Shown one piece after another: positions 47,293 through 55,607 of a stretch of 64,000 nt of DNA. A program made the position numbers and the translations under genes. The stretch comes from Duganella rivi. GTDB lineage: Bacteria; Pseudomonadota; Gammaproteobacteria; Burkholderiales; Burkholderiaceae_D. The stretch spans positions 186,001 through 250,000 of the forward strand of contig NZ_WWCK01000004.1 of the NCBI RefSeq assembly GCF_009857435.1, written 5' to 3'. The notes under the pieces were generated by a model. The model did no database searches. It was not told the DNA's origin and was given only the letters and a program-made list of their open reading frames with translations. Position 1 is the stretch's first letter; each line of letters opens with the position of its first letter.

Positions 47293-48576
47293 ATGCGCGT
47301 AGTGATCTTGGGTAGTGGTGTTATCGGCGTCACCAGCGCCTACTATCTGGCCAAGGCCGGCCACGACGTGACCGTGCTTGACCGCCAACCGGGCCCCGCC
47401 CTCGAAACCAGCTTCGCCAACGCCGGCCAGATTTCTCCCGGCTACGCTTCGCCATGGGCCGCCCCCGGCATCCCCCTGAAAGCCATGAAATGGATGTTGC
47501 AGCGCCACGCGCCGCTGTCCATCACGCCTGACGGCACCCTGTTCCAGCTGCAATGGATGTGGCAGATGCTGCAAAACTGCAATGCCGAGCGCTACGCCGT
47601 CAACAAGGAGCGCATGGTGCGCCTGGCCGAGTACAGCCGCGACTGCTTCAAGGCGCTGCGCGCCTCCACCGGCATCGCGTACGAAGGCCGCCAGCAAGGC
47701 ACGACCCAGCTGTTCCGCACCCAGGAACAAATGGACGCCGCCGCCAAAGACATCAGCGTACTGGAAGAAACCGGCGTGCCGTACCAGCTGCTGAGCCGCG
47801 AACAACTGGTCAGCGCCGAGCCGGGCCTCGCCCGCAACAAGCTGGTCGGCGGCCTGCGCCTGCCGAACGATGAAACCGGCGACTGCCAGCTGTTCACCAC
47901 CCGCCTGACCGCCATGGCCGAAGAACTGGGCGTGAAATTCCGCTACGGCGTTGACATCAATGGCCTGGTCAGCGAAGGCGACACCATCAAAGGCGTGCAA
48001 TGCGGCGATGAACTGGTGACCGCCGAATCCTACGTGGTCGCGCTGGGCGCCTACTCGACCGCGCTGCTGAAGCAGCTGGTGCAAATCCCGGTCTACCCGC
48101 TGAAGGGCTACTCGATCACCGTCCCTATCGTCAACGCCGACGCCGCACCGGTGTCGACCATTCTGGACGAAACCTACAAAATCGCCGTCACCCGCTTTGA
48201 CGACCGCATCCGCGTCGGCGGCATGGCCGAGATCGCCGGCTTCGACAAGACCTTGAACCCGCGCCGCCGCGAAACGCTGGAGATGGTGGTCAACGACCTG
48301 TTCCCCGGCGCCGGCAACACCGCCGAGGCCAGCTTCTGGACCGGCCTGCGCCCGATGACCCCGGACGGTACGCCGATCGTCGGCCGCACCGGCCTGCGCA
48401 ACCTCTACGTCAACACCGGCCACGGTACGCTGGGCTGGACCATGTCCTGCGGCTCGGCGCAACTGCTGTCGGACCTGATCTCGTCGCGCCGTCCGGCCAT
48501 CCGCGCCGACGACCTGTCGGTCAGCCGCTACAGCAAGGAACACGGCGCGCGCCAGCCTGAACTGGTCAACGCCTGA
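47293..48576 (+). CDS. dadA: D-amino acid dehydrogenase, small subunit
   Basis: A 427-residue FAD enzyme. The dinucleotide motif is [48 protein letters not shown] is the DadA signature, and [17 protein letters not shown] with [18 protein letters not shown] closes the flavin site. It deaminates D-alanine and other D-amino acids to 2-oxo acids and feeds electrons to the membrane quinone pool. Length fits the family (about 430). GGGGGA precedes the start. No alanine racemase (dadX) follows. The divergent lrp gene is its likely activator. Confidence 0.95.
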   Translation: MRVVILGSGVIGVTSAYYLAKAGHDVTVLDRQPGPALETSFANAGQISPGYASPWAAPGIPLKAMKWMLQRHAPLSITPDGTLFQLQWMWQMLQNCNAERYAVNKERMVRLAEYSRDCFKALRASTGIAYEGRQQGTTQLFRTQEQMDAAAKDISVLEETGVPYQLLSREQLVSAEPGLARNKLVGGLRLPNDETGDCQLFTTRLTAMAEELGVKFRYGVDINGLVSEGDTIKGVQCGDELVTAESYVVALGAYSTALLKQLVQIPVYPLKGYSITVPIVNADAAPVSTILDETYKIAVTRFDDRIRVGGMAEIAGFDKTLNPRRRETLEMVVNDLFPGAGNTAEASFWTGLRPMTPDGTPIVGRTGLRNLYVNTGHGTLGWTMSCGSAQLLSDLISSRRPAIRADDLSVSRYSKEHGARQPELVNA

Positions 48577-48591
48577 GTTAGCTTTCCCCGT

Positions 48592-48619
48592 TCGCGGCGC
48601 CCCGATCCCGGCGCCGCGA
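48592..48619. terminator. GC-rich hairpin downstream of dadA
   Basis: TCGCGGCGCC and GGCGCCGCGA form a perfect 10-base stem around 8 bases, 15 bases after the dadA stop. There is no T-run; a Rho-assisted terminator or message-stabilising hairpin is likely. Confidence 0.5.
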
Positions 48620-48738
48620 GCGCTCCCTTGCGTGCCCCCTCCCCGCGCAATATCCCGCTCCCCTCCGCATCCCATCAACAATCGCAACGCGATCTGTCGC
48701 ATTGCTGATGATTACTGCCGATAAGCTTCCGCATGGCG

Positions 48739-48767
48739 TTGAGATTGGGGCCAAGCCTGCGTATAAT
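48739..48767 (+). promoter_or_regulatory. Promoter directly before the HDOD gene (possible leaderless start)
   Basis: TTGAGA (48739-48744), 17 bases, TATAAT (48762-48767). The expected start of transcription, 6-8 bases after the -10, falls on or next to the ATG at 48775. No Shine-Dalgarno sequence fits between them. Confidence 0.65.
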
Positions 48768-48774
48768 TTTGACC

Positions 48775-49614
48775 ATGAATAAACTCGAAGCATACGGCCA
48801 CATCGCGGCCCTCGCCATTCGTGGCGAACTCGTCTTCCCAACCAGCGTCAATGCGGCGCTGCGCGTGCAACTGGCATTGGATGATCCCGACTGCCCGATC
48901 GACACCGCCATCAGCCTGGTGCTGGCGGAGCCATTGTTGGCCGCCAAGACCGTGGCCATCTCGAATTCCGCCATGTTCAACCGCGCCGGCGCACCGGTGG
49001 TGACCAATGTGCGCGGCGCCATCATGCGCATCGGCTACCAGAACCTGTTCGCGCTGGCGGCCGCCATGGTGGTGCGCCAGTTCGGCAGCAAAATCAGCGA
49101 CCCGGCACTGCGCAACAAGGCCGAAAAGCTGTGGGATCACACCATCGCCGTGGCCGCGCTGGGCCGCCTGATCGCGCGCCACGTTACCGGCGTCAACGAA
49201 GACACCGCGCTGTTTGCCGGCATCGTGCACGAGGTGGGCGGCTTCTACCTGCTGTCGCGCGCCGACGAATTCCCCGGTCTGCTCGATGAAGATCCAGAGA
49301 ACTGGCACTCGGCCAGCGAAGAAATCATCACCCGCGAAGTGATGCGCAAACTGTGCATCCCTGAGCCGGTAGCCGACGCCATCGAAGGTTTGCGCGACAG
49401 CTTCATGTCGATCCCGCCCGACACGCTGCTCGACACCCTGCTGCTGGCCAATCACCTGACGCCGATGAAATCGCCGCTGCAAGAGCCGCAGCGCGACCTG
49501 CCGCCGCATTCCGATTCCGCCATCGACCTGTTCATCGACGAGCAAAAACTGGCGGCGATGCTGGAAGAAGCCAAACGCGATGCGGCCGAGATGAGCGCCG
49601 CGCTGCTGGTGTAA
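48775..49614 (+). CDS. HDOD domain protein
   Basis: A 279-residue cytoplasmic protein. The start is set at MNKLEAYG because a near-consensus promoter ends 7 bases before it; the frame runs 14 codons further upstream across that promoter. The HDOD core (about 15-215) has FPTSVNAALRVQLALDDPDCPIDTAISLVLAEPLLAAKTV, IMRIGYQNLFALAAAM and an HEVGGFYLL segment. HDOD domains are relatives of HD phosphohydrolases that lack the metal ligands and serve as signalling scaffolds in c-di-GMP, chemotaxis or stress pathways. zntB follows after 6 bases and may be co-transcribed. Confidence 0.85.
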   Translation: MNKLEAYGHIAALAIRGELVFPTSVNAALRVQLALDDPDCPIDTAISLVLAEPLLAAKTVAISNSAMFNRAGAPVVTNVRGAIMRIGYQNLFALAAAMVVRQFGSKISDPALRNKAEKLWDHTIAVAALGRLIARHVTGVNEDTALFAGIVHEVGGFYLLSRADEFPGLLDEDPENWHSASEEIITREVMRKLCIPEPVADAIEGLRDSFMSIPPDTLLDTLLLANHLTPMKSPLQEPQRDLPPHSDSAIDLFIDEQKLAAMLEEAKRDAAEMSAALLV

Positions 49615-49620
49615 GCACAG

Positions 49621-50646
49621 ATGCAGAGCGCGCCGCTGTCCTACGGTTCTGATCCCTCCGGCTTGGTATGCGGCTATTTATTTGGCCGCAGCGGCGATGG
49701 CAAAGGCCAGCCGCTCGATAGCGACGCCGCCTGCGCGTGGCTGAAAGAGCGCGAACAGCATCCGCACGAGTTCATCTGGCTGCATTACAACCTGGCCAAC
49801 ACCGCCAGCGAAAAGTGGCTGCACGAGCACGTGACGCTGCCGGACGAGTTCTACGAAAGCCTGCACGAAGGCCCGCGCTCGACCCGCATCGAGCTGGCCG
49901 ACAATACCCTGATCGCGGTGGTCAACGACGTGCTGCACGATTTCTCGTTCGAGCCATCCGACATCTCGACGCTGTGGCTGAGCGTGGAGAAGCAAATCGT
50001 CATCAGCGCGCGCCGCAAGCCGCTGCGCGCGGTGGACAGCCTGCGCAACGCGGTGCGCAGTGGTGAGCCGATCCGCTCGTCGGTCGAGCTGCTGATCCAC
50101 CTGCTGCGCGACCAGGCCGATGCGCTGATCAAAATCGTGCGCGACGCGATTACCACCGTGGACAGCATCGAAGACAACCTGCTGGCCGGCAAGCTGACCA
50201 CCAAGCGCGCCAGCCTTGGCGCCCTGCGGCGGGTGCTGGTGCGGCTGCAGCGCCTGTTGGCGCCGGAACCATCGGCACTGTTCCGCCTGCTGCAAAAGCC
50301 GCCGGCATGGATGGCCGAGATCGATGCGCAGGAACTGCGTCAATCGACCGAGGAATTCTCGATGGTGCTGGCGGATATGGCGTCGCTGCAGGAACGCATC
50401 AAATTAATCCAGGAAGAAATTGCGGCGCTGGCCAGCGAGGCCAACAACCACAGCCTGTTCGTGCTGACCGTGGTGACCGTGTTGGCGCTGCCGATCAACA
50501 TCATCGCCGGCCTGATGGGGATGAACGTGGGCGGCATTCCACTGGCGGAATCCAGGCACGGCTTCCTGATCATCGTGGTGATCGTGGCGAGCTTTACCGT
50601 GATCGCCGGCTGGCTGGCCTTCCGCCGCCAGCGCGACGTGCGCTAG
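49621..50646 (+). CDS. zntB: CorA-superfamily zinc transporter (ZntB type)
   Basis: A 341-residue membrane protein. The large N-terminal cytoplasmic funnel (about 1-275) ends in a long helix (QERIKLIQEEIAALASEANNHSLF). Two membrane helices follow: LTVVTVLALPINIIAGLMGMN and FLIIVVIVASFTVIAGWLAF. The GMN selectivity motif continues as GMNVGGIPL, which is the ZntB rather than the CorA form. ZntB pentamers move Zn(II). The C-terminus is short and basic. The start is 6 bases after the HDOD stop. The last 53 bases overlap a convergent gene. Confidence 0.82.
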   Translation: MQSAPLSYGSDPSGLVCGYLFGRSGDGKGQPLDSDAACAWLKEREQHPHEFIWLHYNLANTASEKWLHEHVTLPDEFYESLHEGPRSTRIELADNTLIAVVNDVLHDFSFEPSDISTLWLSVEKQIVISARRKPLRAVDSLRNAVRSGEPIRSSVELLIHLLRDQADALIKIVRDAITTVDSIEDNLLAGKLTTKRASLGALRRVLVRLQRLLAPEPSALFRLLQKPPAWMAEIDAQELRQSTEEFSMVLADMASLQERIKLIQEEIAALASEANNHSLFVLTVVTVLALPINIIAGLMGMNVGGIPLAESRHGFLIIVVIVASFTVIAGWLAFRRQRDVR

Positions 50647-51121
50647 CGCCGCCGAGCGCGCGCACGCGCCAGGCACCCGCGAGCGCGGCAGCGGTGCCCA
50701 TCGCCAGCGCGATCATATTATCGCGGCGGTAAGCACTGCGCACCTCGTCCAGGCTGGCCACCTGCTTGCCGCCGACGGACACACCATAAGCAGTATAAAA
50801 ATCGCCGGGCGCGAAGCCGATGCCGGTTTTTTGCGCACGCAGGAAACTGACCAAAATCGGGTACATCTCCGCATCGCGGATCGCCGCGCGCTGCTGGCCA
50901 TCGGCATCGCCCTTGGCATACAACACCAGCTGCTGCTTATCCGACAGGATGAAATACAGCGCCCCACGGGTCTCCTGCTGCCAGGTCACTCGCCCGCGCG
51001 CCGTCTCCAGCTGCCCGGCCTTGGGAAAGCGATACTCCAGCGCGCCAAACAGCGCAATCAAGCCAATGCCGAGCCAAAGAAAAAAATACGCCCCGCGCTC
51101 GCCGGCAAACCAATCTTTCAT
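50594..51121 (-). CDS. Inner-membrane protein of unknown function, two membrane helices
   Basis: A 175-residue product from the ATG at 51119-51121 (MKDWFAGERGAYFFLWLGIG); longer starts in the frame have no ribosome site. TM1 covers about residues 11-27. The roughly 100-residue soluble part (LETARGRVTWQQETRGALYFIL, GDFYTAYGVSVGGKQVASLDEV) looks beta-rich and probably periplasmic. TM2 is at about 137-155 (MIALAMGTAAALAGAWRV). The last 20 residues are Arg/Gly/Ala-rich and are encoded by the 53 bases that overlap zntB on the other strand, so this tail may be a by-product of overlap. Confidence 0.6.
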   Translation of the reverse strand: MKDWFAGERGAYFFLWLGIGLIALFGALEYRFPKAGQLETARGRVTWQQETRGALYFILSDKQQLVLYAKGDADGQQRAAIRDAEMYPILVSFLRAQKTGIGFAPGDFYTAYGVSVGGKQVASLDEVRSAYRRDNMIALAMGTAAALAGAWRVRALGGASARRAGGGRPASRRSR

Positions 51122-51168
51122 GTTGAGATTGCTTGTATAAGAAAGACCGTATGATACAGCCTTGCTTT

Positions 51169-51516
51169 TCAAGGCTGCATGAGTTTGACCACGATAAGCA
51201 CCAGCGTGGAATTTAAAGCGCCGACGCCGATCAGCGTGGCGATCATCCACTTCATGATGCGCGTCTCAAGCGCTGCCAAGTCAGCCTTGGTGGCACCGTT
51301 TTGCAGCATCGCGGCCAACGTGGCATCAATTCGAGCTATGTCGGCGCCAAGCACCCGGTGAAGATGCATCAGATCTTCTTTGGTGGCTGCCGTCTTGGTC
51401 AACACGGCAACCTCCACGGTCAGCACAGCCAGATTACGCTCGACTGCCGTCAGCCGCTGATCCAGCGGCGCTAGTTGCTCATTCGTTTGTGAGGTCTCGG
51501 TTTCCATGTCACCCAT
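51169..51516 (-). CDS. Small coiled-coil protein with C-terminal membrane helix
   Basis: A 115-residue product from the ATG at 51514-51516 (AGGCG before it); a TTG at 51540 and an ATG at 51507 are alternatives. A coiled coil (about 10-90) contains LAPLDQRLTAVERNLAVLTVEVAVL and two TKxDL elements (TKEDLMHLH, TKADLAALE). A terminal hydrophobic helix, WMIATLIGVGALNSTLVLIVV, anchors it. Design and motifs match the protein at 29638-30081. Function is unknown. Confidence 0.6.
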   Translation of the reverse strand: MGDMETETSQTNEQLAPLDQRLTAVERNLAVLTVEVAVLTKTAATKEDLMHLHRVLGADIARIDATLAAMLQNGATKADLAALETRIMKWMIATLIGVGALNSTLVLIVVKLMQP

Positions 51517-51582
51517 CTTGCGCCTGATATCTGCGGTCAAGCAAGCCGAGCCAATTTGATATTTATCGAACCATCGGATTTA

Positions 51583-51598
51583 TAAACTTTTTTGTTTA
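51583..51598. promoter_or_regulatory. Inverted repeat overlapping the MFS gene promoter region
   Basis: TAAAC (51583-51587), TTTTTT, GTTTA (51594-51598) sits on a TATAAA -10-like element (51581-51586), with TTGATA 19 bases upstream. It is a possible site for the Cys-cluster regulator encoded by the next gene. Confidence 0.3.
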
Positions 51599-51630
51599 CT
51601 TATTGTTCAGCCAGGCTTACAGTAGAGCGC

Positions 51631-52848
51631 ATGAAAACGCATTTACTGATTGCTTCCGCCTGCCTGCTGGCTTTGCTCTCCACCATCGGTGCAGCGCTGC
51701 CGTATCCGATCCTGCCGCCACTGTTCGCTGCCGGCGCTACCAATGGCCTCAATACCTTCCTCGGCCTGCCGCCCAAGCTGCTGTTCGGCCTGGCGCTGAC
51801 CATCAATCCGCTCGGCCTGCTGATCGGTTCCGCCCTGCTCGGCCCGATGTCGGATCGCTACGGCCGCCGCCCGGTGCTGCTGATTACCGCCGTCGGCGCC
51901 GCCATCGGCCATGCCGTCACGGCCGGTGCGCTGATCATTGAGAACTACCCCCTGTTCATCGTCGCCCGCTTCGTCACCGGCCTGCTGGAAGGCAGCGGCT
52001 CGGTCGCGCGCGCCCTGCTGGCCGACCGTCTCGAAGGCGACCTGCGCCGCAAAGCGCTGTCGTGGCTGAACGGCGCCTTTTACATGGGCTGGCTGGCCGG
52101 GCCGCTGCTGGCCGGCGCCACGCTGCAATTCGGCATCACCACGCCGTTCTGGGTCGCCGTCGCCGCCCTGCTGCTGGTGGCGGCGCTGGTCGCCGTTACC
52201 CTGCCGCGCGAAGCCGCTTCCAGCGCTACCACCTCGTGGTGGCAAGTGGCGCGCGACCGCCACTCGCTCAACCTGCTGCGCGAACCGGATCTGCGCAGCC
52301 TCTTCATCGTGACGCTGGCCTACACCTGCGGCGTGACCGCGTTCTACGAGTTCTACCCGCTGTGGCTGGTGGAAGTGCCCGGCTACGGCGCCCAAGGCAT
52401 CGCCTGGGTCACCGCCGCCATGTGCGCCGTGATGACCGCCACCACCATCGTCGCCGGCCGTCCATTCAAGGGCGAGCCGCTGCTGCGCGCGCGCATCTAC
52501 GCGTTCACCGTGGCGGCCATCATTGCCCTGCTGGCCGCCAGCAACGCCACGCTCGGCCTGATCTGCATCATCTTGTACGGCATCCCGCATTCGTTCTACA
52601 ACGCCATCGTGCCCAATTACTGCGCCGAACGATTCGGCGGCGCCCATGGCCAAGGCGCGGTAATGGGCTTGATCTCAACCACCTTCTGCCTGGCCAACAT
52701 CATCATGGCCTTGGCTGGCGCCGTGCTGACACTGATCGACACCCGCCTGATCCTGCTGCTGGGCGCGGCGCTCAGCGCATGGTCGGCATGGCGCATGCAC
52801 CAATGGCACCACAGCATGACTACCCGCGTGGAAGGCGCCATGCCATGA
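51631..52848 (+). CDS. MFS transporter, candidate siderophore exporter
   Basis: A 405-residue transporter with about 12 helices, started at the ATG at 51631. GPMSDRYGRRPVLLITAVG after helix 2 is the MFS motif A, and GLLEGSGSVARALLADRL and WLNGAFYMGWLAGPLLAG follow the tetracycline/drug exporter pattern. It is translationally coupled (ATGA) to a Cys-cluster regulator, and a Fur-boxed TonB siderophore receptor follows. An iron-related export role, for instance of a siderophore, is inferred from that context only. No siderophore synthesis gene is in the window. Confidence 0.85.
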   Translation: MKTHLLIASACLLALLSTIGAALPYPILPPLFAAGATNGLNTFLGLPPKLLFGLALTINPLGLLIGSALLGPMSDRYGRRPVLLITAVGAAIGHAVTAGALIIENYPLFIVARFVTGLLEGSGSVARALLADRLEGDLRRKALSWLNGAFYMGWLAGPLLAGATLQFGITTPFWVAVAALLLVAALVAVTLPREAASSATTSWWQVARDRHSLNLLREPDLRSLFIVTLAYTCGVTAFYEFYPLWLVEVPGYGAQGIAWVTAAMCAVMTATTIVAGRPFKGEPLLRARIYAFTVAAIIALLAASNATLGLICIILYGIPHSFYNAIVPNYCAERFGGAHGQGAVMGLISTTFCLANIIMALAGAVLTLIDTRLILLLGAALSAWSAWRMHQWHHSMTTRVEGAMP

Positions 52849-53465
52849 ACACCGCCGAGCAAACGCTGTTCCTGATTAAGACCCGCGGTCCGCAAACCGC
52901 CCAGCAACTGGGCGCGCTGCTCAATCTGACCTCGATGGGCGCGCGCAAGCAGCTGGAATCATGGCAGGAAAAAGGCATGGTCACTTATGAAGAGGTGGCC
53001 GACAAGCCGGGCCGGCCTGCGCGCCGCTGGCTATTGACCGCCGCCGGCCACGCCCGCTTCCCCGACCGCCACGCCGAGCTGACGCTGCAATTGATCGACC
53101 AAGTGCGCGCCCTGTTCGGCGACGCCGGCCTCGATAAGCTGATCGGCTCGCGCGAAGCGGCCAGCGAACGCGATTACCGCGAGCATCTGGCCGGCAGCCG
53201 CACCCTGCCCGAGCGCGTGCAAGCGCTGGTACAAGCGCGCAGCGCCGAAGGCTACATGGCCGAACTCCAGCCGCAGGACGACGGCAGCCTGCTGCTGATC
53301 GAAAACCACTGCCCGATCTGCGCCGCCGCCCAGCAATGCCAGCAATTCTGCCGCTCCGAGCTGGACGTTTTCCAGCGCGTGCTCGGCCCCGATTGCTCGG
53401 TCGGCCGCGTCGAGCACATGCTGGCCGGAGCGCGACGTTGCGTCTATGTCATTAAATCCATATAA
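52845..53465 (+). CDS. Helix-turn-helix regulator with C-terminal Cys cluster (probable Fe-S sensing, SufR-like)
   Basis: A 206-residue regulator. The winged helix (about 1-70) reads TRGPQTAQQLGALLNLTSMGARKQLESW, then KPGRPARRWLLTAAGHARFP, as in DeoR/ArsR-like SufR proteins. The C-terminal part has HCPICAAAQQCQQFC, placing Cys156, 159, 165 and 169 together, plus Cys184 and Cys199. Such a set can hold an Fe-S cluster or metal. SufR-type proteins change DNA binding with cluster state. Its ATG overlaps the MFS stop, and its own stop lies within the Fur box region of the TonB receptor. It probably adjusts this iron block; cluster binding is inferred. Confidence 0.78.
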   Translation: MNTAEQTLFLIKTRGPQTAQQLGALLNLTSMGARKQLESWQEKGMVTYEEVADKPGRPARRWLLTAAGHARFPDRHAELTLQLIDQVRALFGDAGLDKLIGSREAASERDYREHLAGSRTLPERVQALVQARSAEGYMAELQPQDDGSLLLIENHCPICAAAQQCQQFCRSELDVFQRVLGPDCSVGRVEHMLAGARRCVYVIKSI

Positions 53466-53488
53466 TAAGAATCATTCTCATTCTTATT
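53464..53488. promoter_or_regulatory. Fur box ahead of the TonB receptor
   Basis: AATAAGAAT, 7 bases, ATTCTTATT: perfect 9-base arms. The 19-mer from 53461 matches 15 of 19 positions of GATAATGATAATCATTATC. It lies 14 bases before the receptor start and just before the AAGGAG ribosome site, so bound Fur would block transcription. Confidence 0.8.
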
Positions 53489-53501
53489 CAAGGAGTAGTG
53501 C

Positions 53502-55607
53502 ATGCCCCGTCACCTGCCTTTGCGCCCCATGCTGCTGGCGCTGTCGATGATTTACGCCGGCCACGGCGTCGCCGCCGATGCCCCGGCCGATGCGCCCGAC
53601 ACCCAACTGCAAACTGTGACGGTCACCGGCGCCGCCGAGCATACCTACACCGCCCGCGAGACCAAGTCCGCCGGCAAGCTGGAATTGACGCTGCGCGAGA
53701 CCCCGCAATCGGTCTCGGTGGTCACCCGCGCGCTGATGGACGACTTCAAGCTCGATAACATCAACCAGGTGCTGGCCGCCACCACCGGCGTCACCGTCGA
53801 AAAAGTCGAAACCAGCCGCACCTACTACACCGCGCGCGGCTTCGACGTGGTCAACTTCCAGTACGACGGCATCGGCCTGCCGCAAGTGTTCGGCAACGTG
53901 CAAGGCGATCTCGATACCGCCCTGTACGACCGTATCGACATCGTGCGCGGCGCCAACGGCTTGATGGCGTCGACCGGCAATCCATCGGCCACCGTCAATT
54001 TCATCCGCAAGCGCCCTACCGCCAGCACCACGGCAAGCGCCAGCGTCACGCTCGGCTCGTGGAGCAACCGCCGCGTCGAAGGCGATGTCAGCACCAAGCT
54101 CAATGAAAGCGGCAGCGTGGCCGGCCGCGCCGTGCTGGTGCAGCAGGAAAGCGACTCCTATCTCGACCGCTATTCGCCACAGAAAACCGTGGCCTACGCC
54201 GTGGTCGAGGCACAGCTGGGCAAAGACACCCTGCTCAGTGTCGGCCACACCTACGAAGCCAATCGCAACAAGGGCGTGATGTGGGGCGCGCTGCCGCTCA
54301 ACTATGCCGACGGCAGCCCGACCGATTACCCGATCGGCACCAGCACCTCGGCCAACTGGTCGCGCTGGGACACCACCACCAACACCAGCTTCGTGGAACT
54401 GAACCACAACCTCGGCCAAGGCTGGAAGGTTCAAGGCACGCTGAATTACATCACCGACAAATCGGACTCGGATCTGCTCTATGTTTACGGCACGCCCAAC
54501 AAGGTGGGTGGTGGCGGCTTGTACTCCTACCCTTCGCAGTACGCGGCGGATCAGAAGCAAACGCTGGCCGATATCTCGGTCGATGGCAAATTCGCACTGG
54601 GCGGCCGCCGGCATGACCTCAGCTTCGGCTACAACTGGTCGCGCTCCAAGCTGAATGACGTGTCGCACTACGGCCAAGGCATCGGCACCGAGATGCCGGG
54701 CCAAACCGCATTTGACGGCAACTATCCGAAACCAAGCTTCGACGCCGCCACCGACGGCAGCAACTACGAAGACCGCCGCAACACCGTGTTCCTGGCCGCC
54801 CGCTTCAATCTGGCCGACGACTGGAAACTGCTGTCAGGCTTAAACAGCACGCGCGCCAAGAGCAATGGCAATTCCTACGGCACCAGCAAGTACAAGTCGG
54901 CCAGCAAAACTACGCCATACGTGGGCGTGGTGTATGACATCAACCGCGACCTGTCGGCCTACGCCAGCTACACGGAGATCTTCAATCCGCAAAGCGAGAT
55001 CGACGCCACCGGCACGCCGCTCGATCCGATCGAAGGCAAGACCACCGAGGCCGGCCTGAAAGCCGCGCTGTTCAACAACAAGCTCAATGCATCGGCCGCG
55101 ATCTTCAAGACCAGGCAAGACAACACCGCCGAAGCAGCGGGCATGATCGGCACCAAGACCTACTACCGCGGCGTGAATGCGGAATCGCAGGGCTTCGAGT
55201 TTGATTTGTCGGGCGAAGTGGCCAAAGGCTGGCAAGCCAGCGCAGGCCTGACCCGTTTGACTTCGCTGAAAGGCGACCATGGTCAAGCCGTGCGCACCTT
55301 CGTGCCGCGCACCACGCTGCGCGTGAACACCACCTACGTGCTACCGGGCCTGCCGGCGCTGAAGGTGGGCAGCACCTTCGCATGGCAGAGCGAGACCTCG
55401 GTCGATCAAGGCGGCGGCATCCGCTCGGTGCAATCGTCGTACGGAACGCTGGGTTTGATGGCGCGCTACGACATCGACAAGCACCTGGCGCTGTCGGTCA
55501 ATCTGAACAACGTCAACGACAAGAAGCACCTCACCAGCTTGTACTGGACGCAGGCCTACTACGCCGCGCCACGTAACGGCAGCGCGACGCTGACCTGGTC
55601 GTACTAA
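53502..55607 (+). CDS. TonB-dependent siderophore receptor (FpvA/FhuE type)
   Basis: A 701-residue outer-membrane receptor. The signal peptide ends about residue 25 (YAGHGVAADA), and LQTVTVTG is a TonB-box-like segment. The plug domain (about 55-165) has RETPQSVSVVTRALMDDF, ARGFDVVNFQYDGIGLP and RIDIVRGANGLMASTGNPSATVNFIRKRP. The 22-strand barrel ends SATLTWSY with an aromatic terminus. It imports a ferric siderophore, probably hydroxamate, using TonB energy. AAGGAG and a Fur box precede it. The stop overlaps the convergent GGDEF-EAL gene by 4 bases. Confidence 0.93.
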   Translation: MPRHLPLRPMLLALSMIYAGHGVAADAPADAPDTQLQTVTVTGAAEHTYTARETKSAGKLELTLRETPQSVSVVTRALMDDFKLDNINQVLAATTGVTVEKVETSRTYYTARGFDVVNFQYDGIGLPQVFGNVQGDLDTALYDRIDIVRGANGLMASTGNPSATVNFIRKRPTASTTASASVTLGSWSNRRVEGDVSTKLNESGSVAGRAVLVQQESDSYLDRYSPQKTVAYAVVEAQLGKDTLLSVGHTYEANRNKGVMWGALPLNYADGSPTDYPIGTSTSANWSRWDTTTNTSFVELNHNLGQGWKVQGTLNYITDKSDSDLLYVYGTPNKVGGGGLYSYPSQYAADQKQTLADISVDGKFALGGRRHDLSFGYNWSRSKLNDVSHYGQGIGTEMPGQTAFDGNYPKPSFDAATDGSNYEDRRNTVFLAARFNLADDWKLLSGLNSTRAKSNGNSYGTSKYKSASKTTPYVGVVYDINRDLSAYASYTEIFNPQSEIDATGTPLDPIEGKTTEAGLKAALFNNKLNASAAIFKTRQDNTAEAAGMIGTKTYYRGVNAESQGFEFDLSGEVAKGWQASAGLTRLTSLKGDHGQAVRTFVPRTTLRVNTTYVLPGLPALKVGSTFAWQSETSVDQGGGIRSVQSSYGTLGLMARYDIDKHLALSVNLNNVNDKKHLTSLYWTQAYYAAPRNGSATLTWSY

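Noticed and set aside
47104..48702. Long minus-strand frame opposite dadA, running into lrp
   Set aside because: Gly/Ala/Val/His-rich shadow without a fold; dadA is intact.
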